Positions 1 to 8,375 of a stretch of DNA of 64,000 bases are shown one piece after another; within the stretch, counting starts at the first letter, position 1; each line of letters begins with the position of its first letter. A program made the position numbers and the translations under genes. Location: contig NZ_JPOL01000002.1 of NCBI RefSeq assembly GCF_000733945.1, forward strand, positions 2,171,001 through 2,235,000, written 5' to 3'. The notes beneath the pieces are model-generated. The model ran no database searches and was not told the DNA's origin. It worked only from the letters and a program-made list of their open reading frames with translations. Source of the DNA: Flavimarina sp. Hel_I_48. GTDB taxonomy: Bacteria > Bacteroidota > Bacteroidia > Flavobacteriales > Flavobacteriaceae.

Positions 1-1
1 T

Positions 2-598
2 GTTTTTAGCAATGTGGCATATTCTGAAGAAGGCAGGGAAAAACTGTATAAAATCTGGAAAAAAGACACAAAAATAGCCGATTTAAGGCTAAACGAGGAC
101 GATTTTACGGCTATGGCGCAGGATCTGGCGGTTTATAAACACCCAAAAAGAGCAGAGATTTTAGAACAAACGGAAGATTTTATCTCAAATCCAGATAAGA
201 AGAAACGCTTTCAGTTTTTACTTCCTGCCTTGTCTGAAGATGAAAATGAAAGGGATGCCTTTTTCAATTCCTTTAAGGAAGAAAAAAACCGCGAGAAAGA
301 ATCCTGGGTTACAGCTGCAGCAAATCTTATCAACCATCCGTTGCGGCAGCAAAGTGCGATAAAACACATACAACTTTCGCAGGATCTGGTAGAAGAAATT
401 CAGCGTACGGGTGATATTTTCTTTCCCAAAGCCTGGCTGAATAGCACGATAGGCAATTATTCAGGCAAAGAAGCCTACGATATCCTGCAAAACTTTTTAA
501 CTTCACACCCTGATTTTAGTCCTATTTTGAAAAAGAAATTATTGCAGGCGACAGACGATCTGTACCGTGTGCAAAGTATTAGAATCGATAAAAAATAA
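2..598 (+). CDS. M1-family metallopeptidase (aminopeptidase), C-terminal part only
   Basis: The reading frame is open to the left edge, so this is the 3' end of a larger gene; a GTG at base 14 is internal, not a start. The visible 198 or so residues are all helical and match the C-terminal helical-repeat (ERAP1_C-like) domain of M1 zinc aminopeptidases, which closes over the active site. The HExxH zinc site would lie outside the window. Typical stretches are the opening YSEEGREKLYKIW and the terminal LLQATDDLYRVQSIRID. The DsbA-like gene starts 4 bases after the stop, so the two are probably co-transcribed. Family assignment comes from recognition of the C-terminal domain alone. Confidence 0.72.
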   Translation, partial: VFSNVAYSEEGREKLYKIWKKDTKIADLRLNEDDFTAMAQDLAVYKHPKRAEILEQTEDFISNPDKKKRFQFLLPALSEDENERDAFFNSFKEEKNREKESWVTAAANLINHPLRQQSAIKHIQLSQDLVEEIQRTGDIFFPKAWLNSTIGNYSGKEAYDILQNFLTSHPDFSPILKKKLLQATDDLYRVQSIRIDKK

Positions 599-602
599 AA
601 TC

Positions 603-1301
603 ATGAAACACCTAAAATATATAGTTGCAGCTCTCTTTTTTGTACTAAGCTTTTCGGGAAATGCGCAAACCCAGGAAGCTAGATTGATCTATGTGATGGA
701 CCCGCAATGTAGCTGGTGCTACGCAAATACCAGTAATATTGAGGAAATCGAAAAAGTCCTTAACGGAAAGATGGATGTTCAGTTAAAAGCGGCAGGTATG
801 TGGCTGGGCAATGAAGCACCACAAGGTGGCGTTGCTTTTTTAAGTAGGATATCGCAGCACCTTCCGGCAATGATTTCAAGGACCGGTGCAAGCGTAGGGA
901 CTAATTATTACGATCTCGCCTCAGATGCTTCCTATACCTTCAGCAGCCTGGAACCAGCGGCCGCCATTGAACAGGTGGGTGCCACAAATCCAGATAAAAA
1001 GTTACTTTTTGCCAAAATGGTTGAAGAAGCCCTATTTAAAGATGGAAAACGCCTTGATAAATTAGAAACCTATCTGGGAATCCTCAAAACTTTAAACATA
1101 GATGTCGAATTGTTTAAGAAAAACTGGATGAGCGCCGAAAATCTGGCCAATACCAGAGCGGATTTTGAACGTGCCAAAAAGCTGGTTATCACGTTCCCTA
1201 CCTTAGTACTGCAAAAGGGCGGAAAAAATGAGATTTTAGGTGTGGGATATTTTACAAAAGAAGAGATACTGCCAAAGATTGAAGCCGCTCTGAATAATTA
1301 G
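603..1301 (+). CDS. Exported DsbA-like thioredoxin-fold protein
   Basis: 232-residue protein. The first ~22 residues (MKHLKYIVAALFFVLSFSGN) form a Sec signal peptide ending at AQ, so it acts in the periplasm. A CSWC redox motif (Cys36, Cys39) follows the first beta strand, as in DsbA/FrnE-type oxidoreductases, and a cis-Pro-like segment (TFPTLVL) is near the C-terminus. Likely role: disulfide exchange on exported proteins, with substrate unknown. An in-frame GTG 36 bases upstream would put charged residues in front of the signal and overlap the upstream gene, so the ATG at 603 is preferred. It follows the aminopeptidase gene by 4 bases. The family also holds isomerases that use only the fold, but the intact CxxC argues for redox activity. 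Confidence 0.8.
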   Translation: MKHLKYIVAALFFVLSFSGNAQTQEARLIYVMDPQCSWCYANTSNIEEIEKVLNGKMDVQLKAAGMWLGNEAPQGGVAFLSRISQHLPAMISRTGASVGTNYYDLASDASYTFSSLEPAAAIEQVGATNPDKKLLFAKMVEEALFKDGKRLDKLETYLGILKTLNIDVELFKKNWMSAENLANTRADFERAKKLVITFPTLVLQKGGKNEILGVGYFTKEEILPKIEAALNN

Positions 1302-1338
1302 AAATTCCTCCCACTCACAGAATTATCAGTTTTTTTAT

Positions 1339-2052
1339 ATGTCAAAACCTTTTCGCTTTAAACAATTTACGGTTGCCCAGGACCGCAGCGCCATGCAGGT
1401 GGGAACAGATGGTGTATTGCTGGGCGCCTGGGCTCCGCTGGATACAACACCAGAAAGTATACTTGATATAGGCACCGGTACGGGAGTAATTGCCCTGATG
1501 CTTGCTCAGCGCTGTGACGCACAGACCATAGACGCACTGGAGCTTGACGATGCCGCTTATGAACAGGCGACCGATAATTTTGAAGATTCCCCCTGGGGCG
1601 ACCGGCTGTTTTGCTATCATGCACATCTTTATGAGTTCGTCACCGAAATGGACGACACCTACGATCTTATAGTCTGCAATCCGCCTTTTTTTGAGAACGG
1701 ACAAAAAACCGGTGATAATGCTCGGGATCAGGCGCGTTTTGAAGAAGCCATGCCTTTTGAATTGTTGGTTTCCGCTGCTGCGAAATTATTAAATCCCGAA
1801 GGTGTTTTTGCCGTTATACTTCCCTTTTCCCGCAAAGCGGAATTCTTGAAACTTGCCGCTCAGGTGGAGCTCTTCCCATTTAAAATCACCAATGTGAAAG
1901 GTAACGCTGAAAAAGATTTCAAAAGGGTATTGATCGCTTTTTCAATCAAAACAAAGGATATGACAGAAGACGAACTTGTGATTGAAAAAGCCCGTCACGA
2001 CTACACCGATGCCTATATCGCACTAACCCAGGATTTCTATCTCCAGATGTGA
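1339..2052 (+). CDS. trmN6: tRNA1(Val) (adenine(37)-N6)-methyltransferase
   Basis: 237-residue Rossmann methyltransferase without a signal. Residues 43-49 (DIGTGTG) are the SAM-binding motif I, and residues 114-118 (NPPFF) are the N6-adenine methyltransferase catalytic motif. The N-terminal FRFKQFTVAQDRSAMQVGTDG is characteristic of the YfiC/TrmN6 family, which methylates A37 next to the anticodon of tRNA1(Val). Length matches the family. It lies 37 bases after the DsbA-like gene on the same strand. The strand-opposite open frames here are shadows. An rRNA or protein target cannot be excluded, but the motif set is typical. Confidence 0.9.
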   Translation: MSKPFRFKQFTVAQDRSAMQVGTDGVLLGAWAPLDTTPESILDIGTGTGVIALMLAQRCDAQTIDALELDDAAYEQATDNFEDSPWGDRLFCYHAHLYEFVTEMDDTYDLIVCNPPFFENGQKTGDNARDQARFEEAMPFELLVSAAAKLLNPEGVFAVILPFSRKAEFLKLAAQVELFPFKITNVKGNAEKDFKRVLIAFSIKTKDMTEDELVIEKARHDYTDAYIALTQDFYLQM

Positions 2053-2275
2053 GTTATTGATTCTCTTATAAAGAAATCATCCTAAAAAAGACTTTTTCGT
2101 TCAAAAAATGGACTTAAAATAGGTGTTTTTTTGCCTTTTCAAGCCTTTTTTTCTTTTTGCTGAATACTTTTAAATAGGCCTAAAATATTGCTTTCTCCTT
2201 GCTAAAAACCTAAATTTACGGGAAGTCCATTGCGAAATTATTAATCGCTTTTGGGCCGCAATAAAACAATTTCTT

Positions 2276-3454
2276 ATGAAGCCAGATCTTTTTGAAGCCC
2301 CAGATTATTACAATCTCGACGACCTGCTTACTGAAGAACATAAATTAGTACGCAGTGCCGCACGGGAGTGGGTGAAGCGGGAAGTTTCCCCCATTATTGA
2401 GGAGGCCGCACAAAAAGCGGAATTTCCGAAACAAATTATCAAAGGTCTTGCAGAAATTGGTGCTTTTGGTCCTTACATTCCTGAAGAATATGGCGGGGCA
2501 GGGCTTGATCAAATTTCGTACGGTCTCATTATGCAGGAAATTGAACGCGGTGATTCTGGGGTGCGTTCTACCGCTTCGGTACAATCTTCGCTGGTGATGT
2601 ACCCCATTTATAAATATGGCAATGAAGATCAGCGGAAAAAATACCTTCCCAAGTTGGCCAGCGGCGAATTTATGGGCTGTTTTGGCCTTACCGAACCCGA
2701 TCACGGCTCCAATCCAGGTGGGATGACGACCAACTTTAAAGACAAGGGCGATCATATTGTTTTGAACGGGGCGAAATTATGGATCAGCAATGCGCCGTTT
2801 GCAGACATTGCCGTGGTGTGGGCAAAAAATGAAGAAGGCCGCATTCATGGAGTTATCGTAGAACGCGGGATGGAAGGTTTTACCACGCCCGAAACGCACA
2901 ATAAATGGTCGTTGCGCGCAAGTGCTACCGGCGAACTCATTTTTGACAACGTAAAAATCCCTAAGGAAAACATCCTGCCGAATAAATCAGGTCTCGGTGC
3001 CCCGCTGGGATGTTTGGATTCCGCACGTTTTGGTATTGCCTGGGGAGCTATAGGCGCCGCAATGGATTGTTATGACACAGCTTTGCGTTATGCTAAAGAA
3101 CGGCATCAGTTCAGCAAGCCCATAGGTAGTTTTCAGCTGCAGCAAAAGAAACTTGCTGAGATGATTACTGAAATCACAAAAGCACAATTGCTGGCCTGGC
3201 GTCTGGGAACGTTGAGAAACGAAGGGAAAGCAACTTCGGCACAAATATCGATGGCAAAGCGTAACAACGTGGAAATGGCCTTAAAGGTCGCAAGGGAAGC
3301 ACGTCAGATCCTGGGCGGTATGGGAATTACCGGTGAGTATAGTATCATGCGGCATATGATGAACCTGGAAAGTGTTATCACTTATGAAGGTACCCACGAT
3401 ATTCACCTTCTAATTACCGGTCTTGATATTACCGGTCTAAACGCTTTTAATTAG
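2276..3454 (+). CDS. gcdH: Acyl-CoA dehydrogenase, glutaryl-CoA dehydrogenase type
   Basis: 392-residue FAD enzyme of the acyl-CoA dehydrogenase superfamily with N-terminal helical, middle beta and C-terminal helical domains. Recognisable blocks are GAFGPYIPEEYGGAGLDQ (N-domain), CFGLTEPDHGSNPGGM (FAD/substrate loop) and TYEGTHDIHLL, where Glu371 is the catalytic base position used by glutaryl-CoA dehydrogenase. That enzyme oxidises and decarboxylates glutaryl-CoA to crotonyl-CoA in lysine/tryptophan catabolism and passes electrons to ETF. The sequence resembles the glutaryl subgroup more than short- or medium-chain enzymes, but substrate is inferred. It is monocistronic, with about 220 bases of AT-rich spacer upstream in which I see no other gene. 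Confidence 0.85.
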   Translation: MKPDLFEAPDYYNLDDLLTEEHKLVRSAAREWVKREVSPIIEEAAQKAEFPKQIIKGLAEIGAFGPYIPEEYGGAGLDQISYGLIMQEIERGDSGVRSTASVQSSLVMYPIYKYGNEDQRKKYLPKLASGEFMGCFGLTEPDHGSNPGGMTTNFKDKGDHIVLNGAKLWISNAPFADIAVVWAKNEEGRIHGVIVERGMEGFTTPETHNKWSLRASATGELIFDNVKIPKENILPNKSGLGAPLGCLDSARFGIAWGAIGAAMDCYDTALRYAKERHQFSKPIGSFQLQQKKLAEMITEITKAQLLAWRLGTLRNEGKATSAQISMAKRNNVEMALKVAREARQILGGMGITGEYSIMRHMMNLESVITYEGTHDIHLLITGLDITGLNAFN

Positions 3455-3532
3455 CATTTTATCCTTTTGTCTATTAATAAAATCATTTTTTTATTTTAAC
3501 CCGTTGTTTGTCAGTAGATGTGTGTACTTTTA

Positions 3533-3540
3533 TAGTTTTG
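3533..3540 (+). promoter_or_regulatory. Flavobacterial -7 promoter box for the DUF3050 gene
   Basis: TAGTTTTG matches the Bacteroidota -7 consensus TAnnTTTG and lies 18 bases before the ATG. A TTTG that could serve as the -33 element lies at 3507-3510, with a 22-base spacer that is slightly long. Confidence 0.45.
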
Positions 3541-3558
3541 TAAACCTAATTCCAACTT

Positions 3559-4344
3559 ATGATTCAAGATATAGAGAAAGCCATTCAGCCTTATCAGCAA
3601 CAATTGCTAAAACATCCCCTTTACGAGTCGCTAAAAACACCAGATGACCTAAAACGTTTTATGGAGCATCACGTTTTTGCAGTATGGGATTTTATGTCTT
3701 TGCTGAAATCTTTGCAGTTTGATCTTACCAAGGTTTCTACGCCCTGGTATCCACTGGGCAATCCTGAGATACGTTACCTTATCAATGAGATTGTTCTCGC
3801 AGAGGAGACTGATATCAATATGGACGGGAAGCGCCAGAGTCACTTTGAGATGTACCTGGATGCCATGGATAAGGCGAACGCTTCAACCTCAGATATCAAT
3901 AGGTTTATCAATCACGTTAAGCATGGTACAGATATCTTTCTGGTTATATCAGTAAGTGAGATTCCTCAATCTGTAAAGGATTTCCTTTTGTTCACATTTG
4001 AAACTATAGCAGATCGAAAACCGCATAAGATCGCCGCTGCATTTACCTTTGGAAGGGAAGATCTTATCCCATCCATGTTCACGCAGATCATAGGCAGTAT
4101 CCAAAAGAATTTCCCAACGAAAGATCTTACGCTTTTCAAATATTATTTTGATCGTCACATTGAACTTGATGGTGATGAGCATGGCCCAATGGCCTTAAAA
4201 ATGATTTCAGAACTTTGTGGAGACGATGCTACGAAGTGGAAAGAAGTTGAAGATATTTCTGTTGAAGCACTACAAAAGCGTATAGGCCTTTGGGACGGTA
4301 TTGCTCAGGAAATTGAGCAAAATAAGGTCGCCAAAACAGTTTAA
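3559..4344 (+). CDS. DUF3050 protein, heme-oxygenase-like fold
   Basis: 261-residue soluble, all-helical protein matching DUF3050. No signal peptide or membrane segment. Possible metal ligands fall in three helices: HHVFAVWDF (His37/His38), a second with Glu82/Glu83 and HFEMYLDAM (His95), and a C-terminal YYFDRHIELDGDEHGP. This His/Glu arrangement resembles heme-oxygenase-like diiron oxidases (HDOs), so a metal-dependent oxidase is possible, but no substrate is known to me. It has its own promoter and ends in a strong terminator shared with the converging ferredoxin gene, so it is probably a single-gene unit. Confidence 0.75.
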   Translation: MIQDIEKAIQPYQQQLLKHPLYESLKTPDDLKRFMEHHVFAVWDFMSLLKSLQFDLTKVSTPWYPLGNPEIRYLINEIVLAEETDINMDGKRQSHFEMYLDAMDKANASTSDINRFINHVKHGTDIFLVISVSEIPQSVKDFLLFTFETIADRKPHKIAAAFTFGREDLIPSMFTQIIGSIQKNFPTKDLTLFKYYFDRHIELDGDEHGPMALKMISELCGDDATKWKEVEDISVEALQKRIGLWDGIAQEIEQNKVAKTV

Positions 4345-4370
4345 AAAACGCTTTTATTTATTAAGAAACA

Positions 4371-4405
4371 TTAATACGCTAAAAATTAAGTTTTTAGCGT
4401 ATTAA
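4371..4405. terminator. Bidirectional intrinsic terminator
   Basis: Perfect 15-bp inverted repeat (TTAATACGCTAAAAA and its complement) around the loop TTAAG. It sits between the converging DUF3050 and ferredoxin genes and overlaps the ferredoxin stop codon. Confidence 0.85.
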
Positions 4406-4722
4406 CTTTCTGGGGCTAGTTTTACTTCTAATCCGTTAAGATCTGGGGTAATGGGTATCTGGCAACCCAGGCGGCTGTTATCTTCCACAAAAAACGCTTC
4501 AGAAAGCATGGCTTCTTCATCATAACCCATTTCATTGAGCTTGTGGTCAGAAAGCACATAGCACTGGCAAGAAGCACACATCGCCATACCTCCACAGGTG
4601 CCTTCCACAGGGAGTTCGTACATTTTACAAACTTCCATTAAGTTAAGATTCATATCTGTAGGCGCTTCAACAGCATGAGCTTTTCCTTCGCGATCTATAA
4701 TATTTATGGTAATGTCTTGCAT
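4402..4722 (-). CDS. [2Fe-2S] ferredoxin, adrenodoxin type
   Basis: 106-residue ferredoxin. Cys43, Cys49, Cys52 and Cys87 give the C-x5-C-x2-C-xn-C pattern that ligates a plant/vertebrate-type [2Fe-2S] cluster, with GTCGGMAMCASC as the cluster loop. A fifth Cys (Cys54) follows the loop. The sequence LSEAFFVEDNSRLGCQIP is typical of the adrenodoxin/ISC-type subgroup that feeds electrons to Fe-S assembly or to P450-like enzymes. The partner reductase is not in the window. It stands alone between the terminator downstream and ~200 bases of spacer upstream. Confidence 0.9.
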   Translation of the reverse strand: MQDITINIIDREGKAHAVEAPTDMNLNLMEVCKMYELPVEGTCGGMAMCASCQCYVLSDHKLNEMGYDEEAMLSEAFFVEDNSRLGCQIPITPDLNGLEVKLAPES

Positions 4723-4924
4723 GGGTATGTAGCGGTAGGTTTTGAAACCTCAAATTTAGGCATTTTCAGGCGATTCTTAATTGAAAAAGACAATTTAAGG
4801 CGTGTATTGTACGTATGTAAATGGCTTAGAAAAGTGAAATTTAATTTAAGCTCATAGCAAAGTTGAAACTAGAAAAATTGGTAATCCTTACGGAATCTAG
4901 GAAGAAGGATTCAGAAGTATTTTT

Positions 4925-5950
4925 TTATTCTTTTATCATTCGAATTGTTTCTTTGCCTACGGTAGTATTCAGCTGAATAAAATAAATTCCGGGACTCCAT
5001 GCTGAGCTGTCAAGACTGTAGGAAGTAAACTGCGTTTTAGTAAACGGCTGATTTTTAATAAGACGTCCCTGTATGTTATATACAGAAATTTGAGAGATAG
5101 GGGAGTTGCTTTGCAGGTTTACGCGTGCGCTGGCAGGATTCGGGAAAACAACGGTTTTTCCTAAACTTTCGGATTCTATGCCGAGCGTTATGCCCATGAC
5201 GTACTTAATACCTTCTTCAATATGTTTTCTAAAGTTGGCATCTCCCGTGTAATCGCTTTCATTGTGACCTAGCGCAGTATAAAAAGACCTGCCTCCTTTG
5301 TATTCTTTGTACCAGGACATGGGACGCGCTTCATCGTAGGTCTCACTTCCCGTAGCCTCAACTTCAAGAATATTGATATTGTCCTGAAATAAATAACCAC
5401 CGTTGCGTTCCCAGTAATAATATTCTTCTGCTTTAGGGTATCCATTATCCAGAAAATCTACGGCAGGATGCGAATTTATAACAGTCATGGTTGCCTGATA
5501 ATTGTTTGCCGTATGGTTTGGGTTTGCCTGAATGATACCGCCCACAAGTTCGTTATAAAAAGGCCAGCTACCGTTGCGATAAGTGTCAGTTGCAGCATGA
5601 ATGCCCATAAAGCCGCCACCATTAGCAATATACTCTTCAAAAGCCTGTTGCTGGGACGTGTCTAAAAGGTCATCGCCGCTGGTATTGCACCAGATCACTG
5701 CGGAATATTTGGCAAGATTTTCCGAAGTAAATACACTGGCATTGTCTGACTGATCCGTTTGCCACAGGTCATTTTCGGCACCAAGATCAGTAATTAACTG
5801 TATACCCTCGTCAATTGAAACATGTTCAAAACCATTTTGCGCACCCACTTTTGTAAATACCAAAACACGCTCTTGCGCCGAGAGCATGAGATTAAAATAG
5901 AGGAACAAAAAGGCAAATAGAAAAGAAGCTCTTGATGTATTTTTTTTCAT
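4925..5950 (-). CDS. Secreted ThuA-domain protein with type IX sorting domain
   Basis: 341 residues in three parts: a signal peptide (~1-25, ending LSAQ); a ThuA (trehalose utilization-like) domain at ~26-250, recognised by VIWCNTSGDDL, GGGFMGIHAATDTY and YTALGHNESDYTG; and a ~75-residue C-terminal type IX secretion sorting domain (VFPNPASARVNL, VYNIQGRLI, PGIYFIQL). It should cross the outer membrane through T9SS and be released or anchored. ThuA domains have a class I glutamine-amidotransferase-like fold and are often linked to sugar metabolism. The substrate here is unknown. No sugar-use genes adjoin it. Confidence 0.85.
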   Translation of the reverse strand: MKKNTSRASFLFAFLFLYFNLMLSAQERVLVFTKVGAQNGFEHVSIDEGIQLITDLGAENDLWQTDQSDNASVFTSENLAKYSAVIWCNTSGDDLLDTSQQQAFEEYIANGGGFMGIHAATDTYRNGSWPFYNELVGGIIQANPNHTANNYQATMTVINSHPAVDFLDNGYPKAEEYYYWERNGGYLFQDNINILEVEATGSETYDEARPMSWYKEYKGGRSFYTALGHNESDYTGDANFRKHIEEGIKYVMGITLGIESESLGKTVVFPNPASARVNLQSNSPISQISVYNIQGRLIKNQPFTKTQFTSYSLDSSAWSPGIYFIQLNTTVGKETIRMIKE

Positions 5951-6162
5951 GGCGAGTTGGATAACGTATTAAAAACCTTAAAGTTATAAAACCATTGCAC
6001 ATAGAATTCGCTTTAAAGAATGATTTAACTATATGCGATTGAAAATATATTTTTCAGCTATAAAAATGCTTTCAAAACTTTTAGGGAAATGCAATCCTGT
6101 AATGGTTCTGAATTTATATAAAACAGGTTTAAAAAGTACCGGAAACCTCCTGTTTTTACGTC
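5951..6162. other. AT-rich intergenic stretch
   Basis: Spacer between the ThuA gene, which starts at 5950 on the minus strand, and the nfu terminator. No open frame, RNA gene or clear repeat was found. It should contain the ThuA promoter, but I could not identify a convincing -7 box. Confidence 0.4.
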
Positions 6163-6198
6163 AAAAAGGTCTGTTTTTGAGTAAAAACAGACCTTTTT
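6163..6198 (-). terminator. Intrinsic terminator of the mrp-nfu operon
   Basis: Perfect 16-bp stem (arm AAAAAGGTCTGTTTTT) with the four-base loop GAGT, 20 bases past the nfu stop codon. A T-run is built into the outgoing arm on the minus strand. Confidence 0.85.
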
Positions 6199-6218
6199 AT
6201 TAAACTTTTCAAGCAGGA

Positions 6219-6461
6219 TTAAACCTCAATATTGATCACATTTTCAATTTGTGGCGCATGTTTTTTAATGGTCATTTCAACTCCGCTTTTAAGAGTCATT
6301 TGATTTACCGAACAACTGACACAAGCCCCCATCAATTTAACTTTTACAGTCTTACCATCCTCAATGGAAAGCAGCGAGATATCCCCACCGTCACTTTGTA
6401 AAAAAGGCCTGATTTCATCTAAGGCATCCTGTACTTTTTTCTTTAAAATTTCTTCGCTCAT
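6219..6461 (-). CDS. nfuA: NifU C-terminal-type Fe-S scaffold (Nfu)
   Basis: 80-residue stand-alone Nfu domain. Cys47 and Cys50 in GACVSCSVNQMTLKSG form the CxxC with which Nfu proteins bridge a [4Fe-4S] cluster between two subunits and pass it to client enzymes. The length is that of the isolated domain, without the degenerate A-type domain of E. coli NfuA, so the symbol is by family only. It follows the Mrp/ApbC gene by 3 bases on the same strand, which joins two Fe-S carriers in one operon. Confidence 0.9.
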   Translation of the reverse strand: MSEEILKKKVQDALDEIRPFLQSDGGDISLLSIEDGKTVKVKLMGACVSCSVNQMTLKSGVEMTIKKHAPQIENVINIEV

Positions 6462-6464
6462 TTT

Positions 6465-7601
6465 TTATTTTTTAACTGCAGAACAACCTGCCATCGTGGT
6501 TATTTTAATAGCCTCGGTAGGGGGGAGTTCGTCATTACGGTATACAACCTCTTCAACCGTGTTTTTTGTAAGTTCTTTAAAAGCTTCTTCTAAAATGCCA
6601 GACTCTTGAAGGGCAACCGGCCTACCTACATCACCAGCTTCACGAATACTTTGCACAAGTGGAATCTGCCCCAATACCCTGACGTCAAGATCTGCCGCAA
6701 GATTTTTAGCTCCGTCTTTACCAAAGATAAAGTATTTGTTGTCAGGAAGCTCATCTGGGGTAAACCAGGCCATATTCTCAACGATGCCCAGTACGGGGAC
6801 GTTGATACTTTCCTGTTGAAACATGGCGACACCTTTTTTTGCATCGGCGAGGGCCACATTCTGCGGCGTACTTACGACCACTGCACCTGTAAGCGGCATG
6901 GCCTGCATAATGCTTAAGTGGATATCTCCCGTTCCCGGAGGCAAATCAACAAGTAGAAAGTCCAGTTCGCCCCATGCTGCGTCAAAAATCATTTGGTTTA
7001 GTGCCTTAGAAGCCATGGGTCCGCGCCATACCACCGCCTGGTCAGGCTTGGTGAAAAAACCAATAGATAATATCTTGACACCGTAATTCTCTACGGGTTT
7101 CATTTTTTTCTTACCGTTTTCGGTCACGGAAAGGGGGCGTTCATTTTCCACATCAAACATCATGGGAATGGATGGGCCATAAATATCAGCATCTAGAATA
7201 CCCACCTTAAAACCCATTTTAGAAAGGGTCACCGCAAGATTTGCAGTAATGGTAGATTTACCCACACCCCCTTTACCAGAGGCTACCGCAATAATATTTT
7301 TTATTCCCGGTAAAGGTTTTCCCTTAATTTCGTTTTTGGCTTCTTTAGGGGGTGCATCTACACGCACGTTCACCTTTACCTTGGCTTTCTGGTGTACCTG
7401 ATCATGAATGACTTTCATGATATCCACCTCGGTACGTTTTTTAGCCTGTAGGCTGGGATTTTTAATAGTGATATCAACGACTACTTCATCAGCAAAAGTC
7501 ATGATATTGGTAACCGCCCCACTCGCGATCATATTCTCTCCTTCCCCGGGAGCACTAATGCTCTGCAGGGCTTCATTAATGTCTTTTTTCTCTATCTTCA
7601 C
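6465..7601 (-). CDS. apbC: Mrp/ApbC family Fe-S cluster carrier ATPase
   Basis: 378-residue P-loop protein. Residues 1-~85 are a MIP18 (DUF59)-type domain, followed by a ParA/MinD-like NTPase with the deviant Walker A GKGGVGKS at 109-116 and DLPPGTGD further on. Mrp/ApbC/Nbp35 proteins bind and transfer [4Fe-4S] clusters. VENMAWF, followed by a Cys-poor stretch, replaces the CxxC found in many family members. A C-terminal Cys (TMAGCSAVKK) is present. It is first in a two-gene operon with nfu. It diverges from the nitroreductase gene. Confidence 0.88.
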   Translation of the reverse strand: MKIEKKDINEALQSISAPGEGENMIASGAVTNIMTFADEVVVDITIKNPSLQAKKRTEVDIMKVIHDQVHQKAKVKVNVRVDAPPKEAKNEIKGKPLPGIKNIIAVASGKGGVGKSTITANLAVTLSKMGFKVGILDADIYGPSIPMMFDVENERPLSVTENGKKKMKPVENYGVKILSIGFFTKPDQAVVWRGPMASKALNQMIFDAAWGELDFLLVDLPPGTGDIHLSIMQAMPLTGAVVVSTPQNVALADAKKGVAMFQQESINVPVLGIVENMAWFTPDELPDNKYFIFGKDGAKNLAADLDVRVLGQIPLVQSIREAGDVGRPVALQESGILEEAFKELTKNTVEEVVYRNDELPPTEAIKITTMAGCSAVKK

Positions 7602-7762
7602 AGCTAATTACTTAGATTCATTCTAAAAACAAAGATACACGGAATACTTCAGAAAGGCGAATCTCAAAATCAAAATGATTGATGCTTCTATTAAAGAGCG
7701 TTATCGTTTTCCTGTAAAAGGAAATATTGCTCTAAAGAGCCTTTAGCGCATATTTTTTAGCT

Positions 7763-7792
7763 GTTGATTCCTTTGATACTTTTGTATTTTTG
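7763..7792 (+). promoter_or_regulatory. Promoter of the nitroreductase gene
   Basis: TATTTTTG (7785-7792) fits TAnnTTTG, and GTTG at 7763 is a weak -33 element with an 18-base spacer. A second -7-like box, TACTTTTG, lies at 7777-7784. The ATG is 18 bases beyond the box. Confidence 0.5.
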
Positions 7793-7810
7793 TCCAAAAT
7801 AATTTGATTT

Positions 7811-8371
7811 ATGGATACTGAAAAATGTTTGATTACCCGCCGGTCTATTTTTCCGGAGCAATTTACAGATAAGGAAGTGGCCAAGGGGGATATAGAACAC
7901 ATCCTTGCGATGGCAAACTGGGCACCAACCCACAAACGAACGGAACCCTGGCGCTTTAAGGTGGCGACCGGCAGGGCAAAAGAAGATCTCGCCGAATTCT
8001 TTGTAAGCCTTTATAAAGAGAACACGCCAACCGAAGAACAAAGCGATACTAAAATCGAAAAAACCCGTTCCAAAGTTGATAAATCTGCAGCCGTTATCGC
8101 CATTTGTATGCAACGCGACCCTAAGGAGCGTTTACCAGAATGGGAAGAAGTTTCGGCTGTGGCCATGGCAGTACAGAACATGTGGCTTATGGTCACTGCA
8201 CTGGGACTAGGGGGCTACTGGAGTTCTCCAGGTACCATAGACCAGATGCACCGGTTTTTTGACCTTGCGGAAGGTGAAAAATGCCTGGGCTTCTTTTATC
8301 TGGGCCATCACGCTGAAGAACATAAAACCGGAAGGCGCGATCCCATTGAAAATAAAGTAGAATGGCTGTAG
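7811..8371 (+). CDS. Nitroreductase-family FMN oxidoreductase
   Basis: 186-residue protein of the nitroreductase fold. The N-terminal RRSIFPEQF gives the Arg that contacts FMN phosphate, ANWAPTHKRTEPWRF is the second FMN loop, and ALGLGGYWSSPG is the C-terminal glycine-rich block. Such enzymes form homodimers, bind FMN and reduce nitro-aromatics, quinones or flavins with NAD(P)H. The natural substrate is not deducible. It converges with the amidohydrolase gene, with only 4 bases between the stops. Confidence 0.85.
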   Translation: MDTEKCLITRRSIFPEQFTDKEVAKGDIEHILAMANWAPTHKRTEPWRFKVATGRAKEDLAEFFVSLYKENTPTEEQSDTKIEKTRSKVDKSAAVIAICMQRDPKERLPEWEEVSAVAMAVQNMWLMVTALGLGGYWSSPGTIDQMHRFFDLAEGEKCLGFFYLGHHAEEHKTGRRDPIENKVEWL

Positions 8372-8375
8372 CCTG

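Noticed and set aside
14..598. GTG at base 14 as a start for a 194-residue protein
   Set aside because: The frame is open to the window edge and the protein matches the C-terminal domain of a larger M1 peptidase, so the GTG is internal.
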